A DNA stretch of 64,000 bases from an uncultured SAR86 cluster bacterium (GTDB taxonomy: Bacteria > Pseudomonadota > Gammaproteobacteria > Magnimaribacterales > AG-339-G14): positions 62,001 through 126,000 of the forward strand of contig CACOBG010000001.1 in NCBI GenBank assembly GCA_902625415.1, written 5' to 3'. The position numbers were made by a program, and so were the translations under genes. How positions within the stretch are numbered: the stretch's first letter is position 1; each line of letters opens with the position of its first letter. The notes beneath the pieces are model-generated. The model did not search any database. It had not been told where the DNA came from and was given only the letters and a program-made list of their open reading frames with translations. Shown here piece by piece: positions 9,370-18,543 of the stretch.

Positions 9370-10281
9370 TCATTCTGAATGTATTAAATCTAGAAGCTCA
9401 GTGGTCCTTTTTTTTCTTCCAATCTGATTAGCATGTTGAAAACCGAAACATAATTCATCTGTATTTGAAAACAGCGATTGTTCTATATATCTAAACGATT
9501 GATCATTAGCTTGTGCTTGCAAATAATTAGATAGATTAGCTAAGTTGGCTTTATTTAGGCTATTTGCTAACTTCGAAGGCAGAACTAAATAAACTTCAGC
9601 GTTAGGGAATAAGTTTTTTATTCGCAAAAGATTTGATTTGATCCAATTTTTTAGTTCATCTTGTTTGGTTGTTAAAGACCAACTATTATTAATCCTTTCA
9701 GGATCACAACCATCATATAATTCAAAATTGAAATCACCTCTTTCATTTGGATTTGGATATAGAAGATAAGATGGTGAAAAAGGCTTTCCTTCAAGAAAAT
9801 TCTTCAAACGTAATGCCAAAGAACCTCCGAATAACCTAAAACTAGAATCTCCACTTATTCCAATTTTATTTGCGTTATTTTTAAGTCTTTCAGCAAATAC
9901 TTTATCATCAGCTAGCAAATATGCTGTGCTGTAAAAAACATGAGCGATTTCTATCTGCTTTATTGGCATGCTTTTAACATAGGCAAAGTAAGATTCATCA
10001 GAGTAACCCTCATTTATTAGACTTAGGTTGTAACAATTAAATTCATCATTTCTAGACATATGCTCAGCACTTAAACTAAAAAAAGAATTTGAACCCCCCA
10101 AAATAAGGCAGTTAATATCCTTGAGATTTCTTAAGTTTTCTAAATGCTGCTGAGCAATTTCTTTACGCCCACCATCTTTAAAAATTTGCCACTCAATAAT
10201 CCTAAAAGAGATAAATGAGAATAATATAAGAGGTATCAAAACCCAAAAGATTAATCTATTAACGTTGTCCGTATACAGCAA
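9370..10281 (-). CDS. SGNH/AlgJ-DltD-like membrane-anchored protein, partner of the adjacent MBOAT
   Basis: ORF; N-terminal TM then INCLILGGSNSFFSLSAEHM (SGNH-like block I); overlaps the MBOAT gene. Confidence 0.6.
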   Translation of the reverse strand: MLYTDNVNRLIFWVLIPLILFSFISFRIIEWQIFKDGGRKEIAQQHLENLRNLKDINCLILGGSNSFFSLSAEHMSRNDEFNCYNLSLINEGYSDESYFAYVKSMPIKQIEIAHVFYSTAYLLADDKVFAERLKNNANKIGISGDSSFRLFGGSLALRLKNFLEGKPFSPSYLLYPNPNERGDFNFELYDGCDPERINNSWSLTTKQDELKNWIKSNLLRIKNLFPNAEVYLVLPSKLANSLNKANLANLSNYLQAQANDQSFRYIEQSLFSNTDELCFGFQHANQIGRKKRTTELLDLIHSE

Positions 10282-11467
10282 ATTCTTCTCCCAAATTTGA
10301 AGTCAAAAGAACTCCCACTATAATTAAAAGCAGAAGTGAGAAAGGCGTTCTTAAGTATTTATAGTTTCGTTTATTCATTATCTTGGAATTTTTAAAAATA
10401 AATTCACTTATAATCAGGGCAATTCCTAATAATAGGGCTAATATGGAAAGAATAGGGACTTCAAATAACTCTTTAAAAACATCAAATCCGTAAAAAGAAA
10501 ATGTTAACTTTTCGAATAATCTTTCTGTATCACTTTCTGCAAATATCAACCTCCCTAAAATGATAATAAACGGCATCAATAAAATTGGTAATAAGGAATT
10601 ATTACCTTTTAAAAACTTGCTAGATAACCAAAAAAAGGATGCATGAAACAATCCCCACAAAAGAAAATTTAAAGTGACTCCGTGCCACATAGCCGATGCA
10701 ATATAAACTCCAATCAATGCGGTGAATAAAGAGCGTTTTTTACGGAGAGGTTTGTAAAATAGTACCTTAAGAACCTGTGATAGTGATGTATGCCAACCTC
10801 TCCAGAATTCAATGATGTTTCTGCTGGAAAAAGGTTGTTTAAAGTTTAGTGGAATACGATATCCAAATAATCCAAATAGGCCGTATAACAACAATGATAA
10901 TCCGCAAAAGTTTGCATAGATAAATATTTCAAATATAGCTGCAAAAATAATTGACGATATTACATCGGTACTTTCAATAAGGAAGAAAAATTCCGTTAAT
11001 GGGGTTCCTACTATTTGAAACATAAATGTTCCTACAATTATAAAAGGAAAAAAATACTCAATTCTTTTCCTTAAACTTTTGTGGGAAATATTTCTGAAAA
11101 ATAATGCAATGGGTCCTGTGCTGAGCAATAAGGGATTAGATACATACAAAACGCTTTGATAACCGAATCTGTTTTGAGATATAAGATAAGCCATTGAAGC
11201 AGAATAAAACGACAGTCCAAATAAAAGTGCATTCGTACTTTCTGCGTAAAAGCCTGTAAGGGTCTCGGTAAGTCCAAATAAGCCAGTAAATGATATTGTA
11301 AAAAATAATAGGTATTCAATATTTTTCAGACGGTATTTAGAACTTAGAAATGCAAAAAACGATACTATAAAAAGAGGAATGATTAAATGCTCGAAATTTA
11401 ATCTATCTAACAAAGCATAAGTGGCAATAGCAGCAAGAATCCACACAAAAAGTTGAGATTTGAACAT
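10259..11467 (-). CDS. MBOAT family O-acyltransferase (AlgI/DltB-like)
   Basis: ORF; polytopic; FWRGWHTSLSQVLKVLFYKPLRKKR and ASAMWHGVTLNFLLWGLFHA catalytic His region. Confidence 0.9.
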   Translation of the reverse strand: MFKSQLFVWILAAIATYALLDRLNFEHLIIPLFIVSFFAFLSSKYRLKNIEYLLFFTISFTGLFGLTETLTGFYAESTNALLFGLSFYSASMAYLISQNRFGYQSVLYVSNPLLLSTGPIALFFRNISHKSLRKRIEYFFPFIIVGTFMFQIVGTPLTEFFFLIESTDVISSIIFAAIFEIFIYANFCGLSLLLYGLFGLFGYRIPLNFKQPFSSRNIIEFWRGWHTSLSQVLKVLFYKPLRKKRSLFTALIGVYIASAMWHGVTLNFLLWGLFHASFFWLSSKFLKGNNSLLPILLMPFIIILGRLIFAESDTERLFEKLTFSFYGFDVFKELFEVPILSILALLLGIALIISEFIFKNSKIMNKRNYKYLRTPFSLLLLIIVGVLLTSNLGEEFAVYGQR

Positions 11468-11581
11468 GACTTTGATTTTTCAGGTAACTGTAAGAAAAAA
11501 GACCATGGAAATCAACGTGCATTGGTAGATATAAATTATCTAGAAAATTTTCAACGATTTTTCCAGACAAAATCCATTACT

Positions 11582-11821
11582 TTACGAATCTTTGAAATCT
11601 GGATATCTCTTTTCAATAAAGGATTGCATACCTTCTTTGGCATCCTCGGTGGCTAGACTAATTCTTCTCATATTATCAATTTCCGTAAAGGCGGATGCCT
11701 CTCCAAATTCTAAATAAACTTGATAGGCTCTTTTAATCTCCTGAATTACTATAGGAACACACTGACCTATCTCCCTTGCAATCTCTTTAGCTCTTTCTGA
11801 CTGTTCCAGTTGGATTTTTAT
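11582..11821 (-). pseudogene. C-terminal remnant of an enoyl-CoA hydratase gene
   Basis: Manual translation of the minus strand: IKIQLEQSERAKEIAREIGQCVPIVIQEIKRAYQVYLEFGEASAFTEIDNMRRISLATEDAKEGMQSFIEKRYPDFKDS*. The TEDAKEGMxSFxEKRxPxFK ending is typical of crotonase C-termini; no start codon or N-terminal part; upstream in-frame TGA. Confidence 0.72.
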
Positions 11822-12006
11822 TCATAAATTACCTTATTCATAATTCATTTTATTTTCACTAAATGGTACCACTTGCAGAAAATCCTTGTATATTAATACC
11901 TTTAGGATAATAAAATTTATCTATTTAAAAGTTAGTTAAGTAAGATCTTCATAACTTTTAGTAATAATCCCTTTAAAAAGATCCTAAATAAATATGTAAT
12001 TGGATT

Positions 12007-12435
12007 ATGAAAAGATTTGTAGTAGTCAGTAAGTTAAATACTCTCATTCATTCACTGAGTAGCTTTGGTTTATCCATTGTTTACACTGTAGGTCACGTTT
12101 TTATCTCTTGGGTATGTGCTTCTCTGATTTTCAACGTAGATTTCCTCCTGGCATCTGCAGATGCAATTATAGAGCCTATTATCAATGGCTTCTGGTTTTT
12201 CCTTCTTCATAAGCTTGCCCATGATAAATTGAGACCTACTATACTTGCAGTTGTATACACTTTAGGACACTTTAGTATTGCCTCTATGTGGAGTTATACT
12301 TTTTTAAATGTAGCTCTGAATCTTGCTGTCTTAGATGCAATTATCGAACCAATTCTAAATGGTTTCTGGTTTTTCGCTCTATTGTATTATTGGAATCTTC
12401 AAAATAGATCAGACAATCGACTTGTTAACGGCTGA
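12007..12435 (+). CDS. small membrane protein with internal tandem duplication (DUF2061-like)
   Basis: ORF; two copies of (I/V)VYT(V/L)GH...DAIIEPI(I/L)NGFWFF. Confidence 0.7.
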   Translation: MKRFVVVSKLNTLIHSLSSFGLSIVYTVGHVFISWVCASLIFNVDFLLASADAIIEPIINGFWFFLLHKLAHDKLRPTILAVVYTLGHFSIASMWSYTFLNVALNLAVLDAIIEPILNGFWFFALLYYWNLQNRSDNRLVNG

Positions 12436-12493
12436 TAGCAGGCTCTTAGCTTCAATTCTTGCTTAAAAATAACCATTTTTATAGATTTATGAA

Positions 12494-13339
12494 ATGGAAA
12501 AAAAGAAAAATGCTCTAATTGTAGAAGGGGGCGGCCAAAGAGGTGTGTTTTCTTTCGGGATAACTGACACATTTATTAAGAAAAACTATGATCCTTTTGA
12601 TATTTACATTGGCGTATCAAATGGCGTAGCTGTTCTTTACTGGTATTTAATAAGAGAACAAGACAATAATTTAGATAAAATGCTTTACGCTGCTTCAGGC
12701 GAATATTTTAGTTATAAAAATATTTTCAATGGTAAAGATATATTTAATGTTCATCAGATGTACAAAGATGGTGAAAAAATCTTTAAACCAAATTTGGAAA
12801 AAATAAAAGATAACTTAAATGAAAAAAAATACATTTCAGTAGTGACAGATGCGGCAGAAGCAAATGCTGAATATTACTCTTTTGGGGATAAAGAATGGAC
12901 ACAGAAAATGATCGCCTCCGGAACCTTGCCCATATTGGTAAGAACGCCAAGCTTAATTAATGGTCGTAGAAAATTTGATGGAGGCATCACTGACCCTTTA
13001 CCTGTGGAAAAAGCCTATGAAATGGGAGCGAAAAAAATAATTGTAATCAGGACATATGAAAAAGAATTCAGAAGAAAGCTGAAACTAGAAAACTACATCG
13101 GCGCTCTACTTTCTCGAAAATATCCTAAGTTGCGAAAAGCGTTATTAGAGCACGATAAAACTTATAATCGAGCACTAGATTTCATGAATAATCCTCCAAA
13201 AGATTGTGAAATTATTCAACTATGTCCTCCAAAAAAACTAAAATCAAAAAGAGATTCAAAAAATATTGAGACTTTAAGAGGAGACTACAGTTTAGGAAAA
13301 AGAGTTGCGGAAGAATATTTAGACTTTCTTAAGGTCTGA
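12494..13339 (+). CDS. patatin-like phospholipase family protein
   Basis: ORF; VEGGGQRGVFSFG oxyanion motif, IGVSNG (GxSxG), DGGITDPLPV catalytic Asp. Confidence 0.93.
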   Translation: MEKKKNALIVEGGGQRGVFSFGITDTFIKKNYDPFDIYIGVSNGVAVLYWYLIREQDNNLDKMLYAASGEYFSYKNIFNGKDIFNVHQMYKDGEKIFKPNLEKIKDNLNEKKYISVVTDAAEANAEYYSFGDKEWTQKMIASGTLPILVRTPSLINGRRKFDGGITDPLPVEKAYEMGAKKIIVIRTYEKEFRRKLKLENYIGALLSRKYPKLRKALLEHDKTYNRALDFMNNPPKDCEIIQLCPPKKLKSKRDSKNIETLRGDYSLGKRVAEEYLDFLKV

Positions 13340-13463
13340 CTTAACGAAGTCATTTATATGAATTTCTTGTATTTTAGAGCTATTCCTTTCGAGTAAAATT
13401 ATGTAACTTTTTGAAAGAAAATTCTTTTATTAATAATTAACCATAACTTGCTTCTTTCACTTT

Positions 13464-13925
13464 TTACAAAGACTGTCTCATTTCTTCTCCAATTTTGACA
13501 AAACCATATTTTTCGTAAAAAGTCTGATTGTGTTTGGTCGATTCAAGCAGATAAAGGCCAAATTCTTTGCAGCCCCTCTTTTTAGCTAATTTAAGAGTTT
13601 CTTCGATTAGCAATCCTCCAACATTCTTTCCTCTAGCATCTTGATCAACAACTAACTCCTCCAATTGGCAGTATTCTCCGTTGTATCTAAGTGCAAGATT
13701 GAAGGAAATGGATGCCATACCAAGAATTTTTCCATTTTCCTCAGCAATAATTAAACTACCTCTCTCGTTAGAAATTAATTTACTAAAAGTATCTGAATTA
13801 AAAACTTCATTTGGATCTGATGTAACTTCTGATGTAGCTATATACAAAACATTAAGAAGCTCTGAACATCTTCGTTGGTCTTCTGGTTTAGCAAGTCTTA
13901 TATTCACACTCATGCTCATTCCCAC
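13464..13925 (-). CDS. GNAT family N-acetyltransferase
   Basis: ORF; LEELVVDQDARGKNVGGLLIEETLKLAKKRGC acetyl-CoA binding motif. Confidence 0.9.
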   Translation of the reverse strand: MGMSMSVNIRLAKPEDQRRCSELLNVLYIATSEVTSDPNEVFNSDTFSKLISNERGSLIIAEENGKILGMASISFNLALRYNGEYCQLEELVVDQDARGKNVGGLLIEETLKLAKKRGCKEFGLYLLESTKHNQTFYEKYGFVKIGEEMRQSL

Positions 13926-15469
13926 TCAATAGTAGCTGGTGGTTTGCTAGAAATATCGTAAACAACTCTTGAAACCTTTGGAATCTCATTAATTATCCTG
14001 TCAGAGACTTTATTCAATATATTGTGGTTAAGTTGAGAAGCTTTTGCTGTCATGAAATCAATGGTCTCAGCAGCTCTTAGAGCAATCACATATTCATAAC
14101 GTCTGGCATCGCCAACTACTCCAACACTTTTGATTGGTAAAAATACTGCAAATGCTTGGCTTACTTTGTTGTAGAGATTTGCCGAAGACAGCTCTTCCAT
14201 AAAGATATGATCTGCTTCCCTTAAAATATCTAATTTTTCTTTCGTAATTTCTCCGATTGTTCTTACTGCTAAGCCAGGACCTGGAAAAGGATGCCTACCG
14301 ATCAAAGACTTTGGCAAGCCCAACGAAAGACCTATTTTTCTTACCTCGTCTTTGAATAAAGAATTTAAAGGCTCTACCAAAGGTAAATTTAAATAAGAAG
14401 GTAAGCCGCCAACATTGTGATGAGATTTAATCACATGCGCCTTTCCACCTTTGATGCCAGAAGATTCAATTACATCGGGATAGATAGTGCCTTGCGCAAG
14501 AAATGAGACATCCTTAATTTTTTTTGCTTCCTTCAAAAAGACATCAATAAAATTTTTTCCTATTACCTTTCTCTTTTCTTCGGGATCTTCTTTACCTTTT
14601 AAATTTTTAAGGAAAAATTTTTCAGAATCGGAAAAATGAATTTTTATTTTTAAAGCCTTTTTTAAATCTCTAAGAACTTGTTTGGCTTCGTCTTTTCTTA
14701 ACAAACCATTGTCAACAAAAATACATTCCAATTGCCTACCTATTGCCTTTGATAAAAGTGCAGCAACCACTGAAGAATCAACTCCGCCAGAAATACCCAA
14801 TAATACTTTTTTCTTACCTACTTGTTTTTTTATATCATTAACAAGTTTTTCAACTATATTTTTTGGTCTCCATTTAGTCTGACAGCCGCATATTTCTCTA
14901 ACAAAAGTTTTTAAAATTTGAGCACCCTTTTCAGTATGTGTTACCTCTGGATGAAACTGTAAGCCATATTTTTTAATTGAATTGTTTTCAAAAGCTGCAA
15001 TTGGACTATTTTTAGAGGAAGCAACTTTTTTAAAACCTTTTGGTAATTTAGTTACTTTATCGCCATGGCTCATCCAAACATTGAGCGTTGATAGTTTGAT
15101 ACCTTGAAATAACTTGCTTTTATTTAATTTAATTTCAGCATGACCAAATTCTCTTTTCTTTGTGGTATTTACTAACCCTCTAAAGTGTTTAGACATGAGT
15201 TGCATGCCATAACAAATTCCTAAAACAGGTATTTCACTTTCAATAATTTTAGGATCAACTTTAAGGGTATTTTTTGCATTCACTGACTCTGGGCCTCCAG
15301 AGATAATAATGCCTTTTGGATTAACTTTAAGAATGTTTCTATAAGAGGTATTGCAAGACAGAATTTCAGAATAAACTCCGAGTTCTCTGATACGCCTAGC
15401 AATCAATTGAGTATATTGCGAACCAAAATCCAGAATAATTATTTTTTCTGAATCAATAGCGCTATTCAC
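13916..15469 (-). CDS. guaA: GMP synthase (glutamine-hydrolysing)
   Basis: ORF; ILDFGSQYTQLIARRIRE, GICYGMQLM, LLGISGGVDSSVVAALL, C-terminal PPATIEWE. Confidence 0.98.
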   Translation of the reverse strand: MNSAIDSEKIIILDFGSQYTQLIARRIRELGVYSEILSCNTSYRNILKVNPKGIIISGGPESVNAKNTLKVDPKIIESEIPVLGICYGMQLMSKHFRGLVNTTKKREFGHAEIKLNKSKLFQGIKLSTLNVWMSHGDKVTKLPKGFKKVASSKNSPIAAFENNSIKKYGLQFHPEVTHTEKGAQILKTFVREICGCQTKWRPKNIVEKLVNDIKKQVGKKKVLLGISGGVDSSVVAALLSKAIGRQLECIFVDNGLLRKDEAKQVLRDLKKALKIKIHFSDSEKFFLKNLKGKEDPEEKRKVIGKNFIDVFLKEAKKIKDVSFLAQGTIYPDVIESSGIKGGKAHVIKSHHNVGGLPSYLNLPLVEPLNSLFKDEVRKIGLSLGLPKSLIGRHPFPGPGLAVRTIGEITKEKLDILREADHIFMEELSSANLYNKVSQAFAVFLPIKSVGVVGDARRYEYVIALRAAETIDFMTAKASQLNHNILNKVSDRIINEIPKVSRVVYDISSKPPATIEWE

Positions 15470-15471
15470 TT

Positions 15472-16941
15472 TTAACTTATTCTGTAATTTGGTGCTTCTT
15501 TTGTGACGCTCACGTCATGAACATGACTTTCATTGATTCCTGCCGATGTAATCTGCACAAATTTTGTTTTGGTTTTCATAGCTTTGATGTCTTTGCTTCC
15601 CGTATAACCCATGCTTTGTCTTAAACCACCGAGCATTTGATGGATAGTAGTTTCTACCCAACCTTTATAAGGGACTCTTCCTTCAATTCCTTCCGGTACC
15701 AGTTTGTCAGAACTTGAAACATCATCCTGAAAATATCGATCTCCAGAATTTGTCTCTCCAGACATAGCTCCAACCGAACCCATGCCTCTATAAGATTTAT
15801 AACTTCTCCCTTGAAAAAGTTCTACCTGTCCTGGGGCTTCTTCTGTTCCAGCAAGAATACTACCAAGCATAACAGTACTAGCTCCAGCAGCTATGGCTTT
15901 TGCAATATCGCCAGAGAATCTAATCCCGCCATCAGCAATAACTGGAATATTCTTCTTGCCAATGGCTTTGACTACATTTGCAATAGCAGAAATCTGAGGT
16001 ACACCAACGCCAGTTACTATTCTGGTCGTACAAATCGATCCAGGACCTATTCCGACTTTGATAGCATCGGCACCTGCCTTGATTAAGTCTAAAGCACCTT
16101 CTCCAGTTGCAACATTTCCTCCAATAACTTGAATACCTTTTTTCAGCTTTTTAATTCTTCGAACTCGATCAATGATGCCTTTGGAATGACCATGAGCACT
16201 ATCAACGACAAGTACGTCAACGCCTGCTTCAACGAGAGCGTCCACTCGCTCATCGGTTTCTTCTCCATTACCAACGGCAGCTCCCACGAGCAATCTGCCT
16301 TCAGTATCTTTAGAGGCCAAAGGAAAATCTTTATTTTTGTTTATGTCTTTTAAAGTTACTAGGCCTTTTAAAGCGAAGCTTTTATCAACCAATAAGATTT
16401 TTTCTATTCTATTTTTATAAAGAAGGTTTTTAATAATATCTAACTTTGCATCTTCCTCTGCAGTGACCAGACGTTTTTTTGGCGTCATGATGGATTCTAC
16501 TGGAGCAGATAAATTAGAGACATTACGAAAATCTCTGGAAGTAACAATGCCAACTAGAACGCCATCATTTACGACAGGCATGCCTGAAATATTTAAGTCT
16601 TGCGTGAGCTTGATTAATTCCCCAACACTTTTTTTAGAGGAAATGGTAATGGGGTCTCTTACCACTCCGCTTTCAAATTTTTTAACCAAAGAAACTTCTT
16701 TTGCCTGATCAGCAATAGAAATATTTTTATGAATTATTCCAATTCCGCCCAATTCTGCTAAAGCAATTGACATCCTACTTTCGGTTACCGTATCCATGGC
16801 TGCGGATACTATTGGAATTTTTAAATTAACCTGTTTGGTTAATTTTGTGCTTAAATCGGTTTCTTGAGGAAGGACGCTAGAATATTGCGGTACCAAAAGT
16901 ACATCGTCGAAGGTCAAAGCTTGCTCTTCAATACGCAACAT
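15472..16941 (-). CDS. guaB: IMP dehydrogenase
   Basis: ORF track gives 16974, but [21 protein letters not shown] starts at 16941; two CBS domains; [20 protein letters not shown] active site. Confidence 0.97.
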   Translation of the reverse strand: MLRIEEQALTFDDVLLVPQYSSVLPQETDLSTKLTKQVNLKIPIVSAAMDTVTESRMSIALAELGGIGIIHKNISIADQAKEVSLVKKFESGVVRDPITISSKKSVGELIKLTQDLNISGMPVVNDGVLVGIVTSRDFRNVSNLSAPVESIMTPKKRLVTAEEDAKLDIIKNLLYKNRIEKILLVDKSFALKGLVTLKDINKNKDFPLASKDTEGRLLVGAAVGNGEETDERVDALVEAGVDVLVVDSAHGHSKGIIDRVRRIKKLKKGIQVIGGNVATGEGALDLIKAGADAIKVGIGPGSICTTRIVTGVGVPQISAIANVVKAIGKKNIPVIADGGIRFSGDIAKAIAAGASTVMLGSILAGTEEAPGQVELFQGRSYKSYRGMGSVGAMSGETNSGDRYFQDDVSSSDKLVPEGIEGRVPYKGWVETTIHQMLGGLRQSMGYTGSKDIKAMKTKTKFVQITSAGINESHVHDVSVTKEAPNYRIS

Positions 16942-16988
16942 TTCCAAATTATACAGAAAGAAAACAAAAAACAAAGTTACCTAAAAAA

Positions 16989-18212
16989 ATGAAGTTCAAA
17001 GGCTGGCAAATGGTTTATACCGGGATGATGATGGAATTTTCTGTCGTGGGCTTCATTTTTTACTGCTTTCCTTTGATGTTTAATGTTCTAGAGAGGGACT
17101 TAGGCGCTACACAATCTCAACTTTCAGGTGCTTTATCTCTTTGGTTTATTAGTTCTGCCATAGCTTCAATTTTTTTAGGAAGATTACTAGATAAATTTTC
17201 TATAAAAAAAATAATGATGATTGGGGGAGTAATTTTCAGTCTCGGGTTATTTTCCATTTCCTTTATTCAAAGCAGCTTTAGTCTGCTATTAATTTATGCA
17301 ACGTTGCTTGCTATTGGTGGACCTGCTTTGGGAAATCTTTCCGTTACTAAATTAGTTGCTAATTGGTTTGAAAGTAATGCAGGCATGGCTCTCGGAATTG
17401 CTGCCATTGGTATATCCTTTTCTGGAGTGGTCCTGCCAATTTTAGTAGATCCGCTTATTGAGATGATAGGTTGGCGAAACGTTTACATGGTTTTTGGCTT
17501 GATAGTGATTTTTTTATTGATTCCAACTGTTAGATATTTTGTAATTGATACGCCTGAAGAGATTGGTCAGCATAAAGATAATCTTCATGATCAACCTACT
17601 TTAGATTCTTCTCAAGATTTGATGGAAATCAAAGACTTTTTCAAACATGGTATTTTTTGGATAATCTCTCTTGCTTTTGCTTTTCAGTTTTTAGCAATGG
17701 GAGGAGTTTTACTTCACTTACCTTTGCATTCAGAAAATCAAGGCTTTCTAGAGACCTGGACCATTATAGGTTTTCCTATCAAACAGACTGTCTTCGCATA
17801 CTCTTTTGCAGCCTTTGGCGGTGTGGTTGGTAAAGTTTTCTTTGGTTATCTCATGGATAGATTAAATCCAAATATTCCTGTGATGATCATGATGGCAATG
17901 CAATCAATCGGAATCTTTGGTTTGACTTTGATTGATAATTATCTTTTCTTCACAATTTTTTGTTTTGTTTTCGGTTTAGGATTCGGTGGCGCTATGGTTC
18001 TTATGAGCGCCTGTTTTCTAAAAGCTTTTGGTTCACAAAATCTAGGCTCTGTTAGAGGAGTGTCGGCACTATTAATCGTACCTGTCCAACCCATTGGTAT
18101 GGTTTTGGTGGGTACAGCTTTTGATCTGAACCTTTATCTTGAGTCCTTCTTGTTGATGGGAGCAATTACACTAATTGGGTTTGCGATTGGTACTAGAATA
18201 GTTATTCGCTAA
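16989..18212 (+). CDS. MFS transporter (monocarboxylate/OFA-like)
   Basis: ORF; ~12 TM; SGALSLWFISSAIASIFLGRLLDKFSIKKIM, FGYLMDRLNP. Confidence 0.88.
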   Translation: MKFKGWQMVYTGMMMEFSVVGFIFYCFPLMFNVLERDLGATQSQLSGALSLWFISSAIASIFLGRLLDKFSIKKIMMIGGVIFSLGLFSISFIQSSFSLLLIYATLLAIGGPALGNLSVTKLVANWFESNAGMALGIAAIGISFSGVVLPILVDPLIEMIGWRNVYMVFGLIVIFLLIPTVRYFVIDTPEEIGQHKDNLHDQPTLDSSQDLMEIKDFFKHGIFWIISLAFAFQFLAMGGVLLHLPLHSENQGFLETWTIIGFPIKQTVFAYSFAAFGGVVGKVFFGYLMDRLNPNIPVMIMMAMQSIGIFGLTLIDNYLFFTIFCFVFGLGFGGAMVLMSACFLKAFGSQNLGSVRGVSALLIVPVQPIGMVLVGTAFDLNLYLESFLLMGAITLIGFAIGTRIVIR

Positions 18213-18543
18213 ACAAAGCATCCGTTTTAGCGGCTGCTATAAAGTCATTTTTGTGCAATCCTTTAATTTTGTGGGACCACCAATTAACAGTGACTTTTCC
18301 CCATTCTAAAACTATTTCAGGATGATGATCTTCTTTTTCTGCAAGATCGGCTACTTTGTTAACGAAATCTAAACCCGACAAATAATCTTTAAAAGCAAAA
18401 GCACAAGTGAGTTGTTCTATGCCATCAACCTCTATTACATCCCAACCTGGAATTTGTGGCATCAATGTTTTTCTCTCATCAGGGGTCACTAGAGGCGCGT
18501 CAGCTTTACAAGCTTCACATTTTCCCTCAATAAGTTTTTCCAT
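18202..18543 (-). CDS. phhB: pterin-4-alpha-carbinolamine dehydratase
   Basis: ORF; FKDYLSGLDFVNKVADLAEKEDHHPEIVLEWGKVTVNWWSHKIKGL. Confidence 0.95.
   Translation of the reverse strand: MEKLIEGKCEACKADAPLVTPDERKTLMPQIPGWDVIEVDGIEQLTCAFAFKDYLSGLDFVNKVADLAEKEDHHPEIVLEWGKVTVNWWSHKIKGLHKNDFIAAAKTDALFSE

Noticed and set aside
11071-11319. 82-aa minus-strand ORF
   Set aside because: Alternative frame within the MBOAT gene.
11453-11656. 67-aa plus-strand ORF
   Set aside because: Antisense to the crotonase remnant and the start of the MBOAT gene; no homology pattern.
15811-16708. Three plus-strand ORFs (15811, 16129, 16463)
   Set aside because: All antisense to guaB; shadow ORFs.
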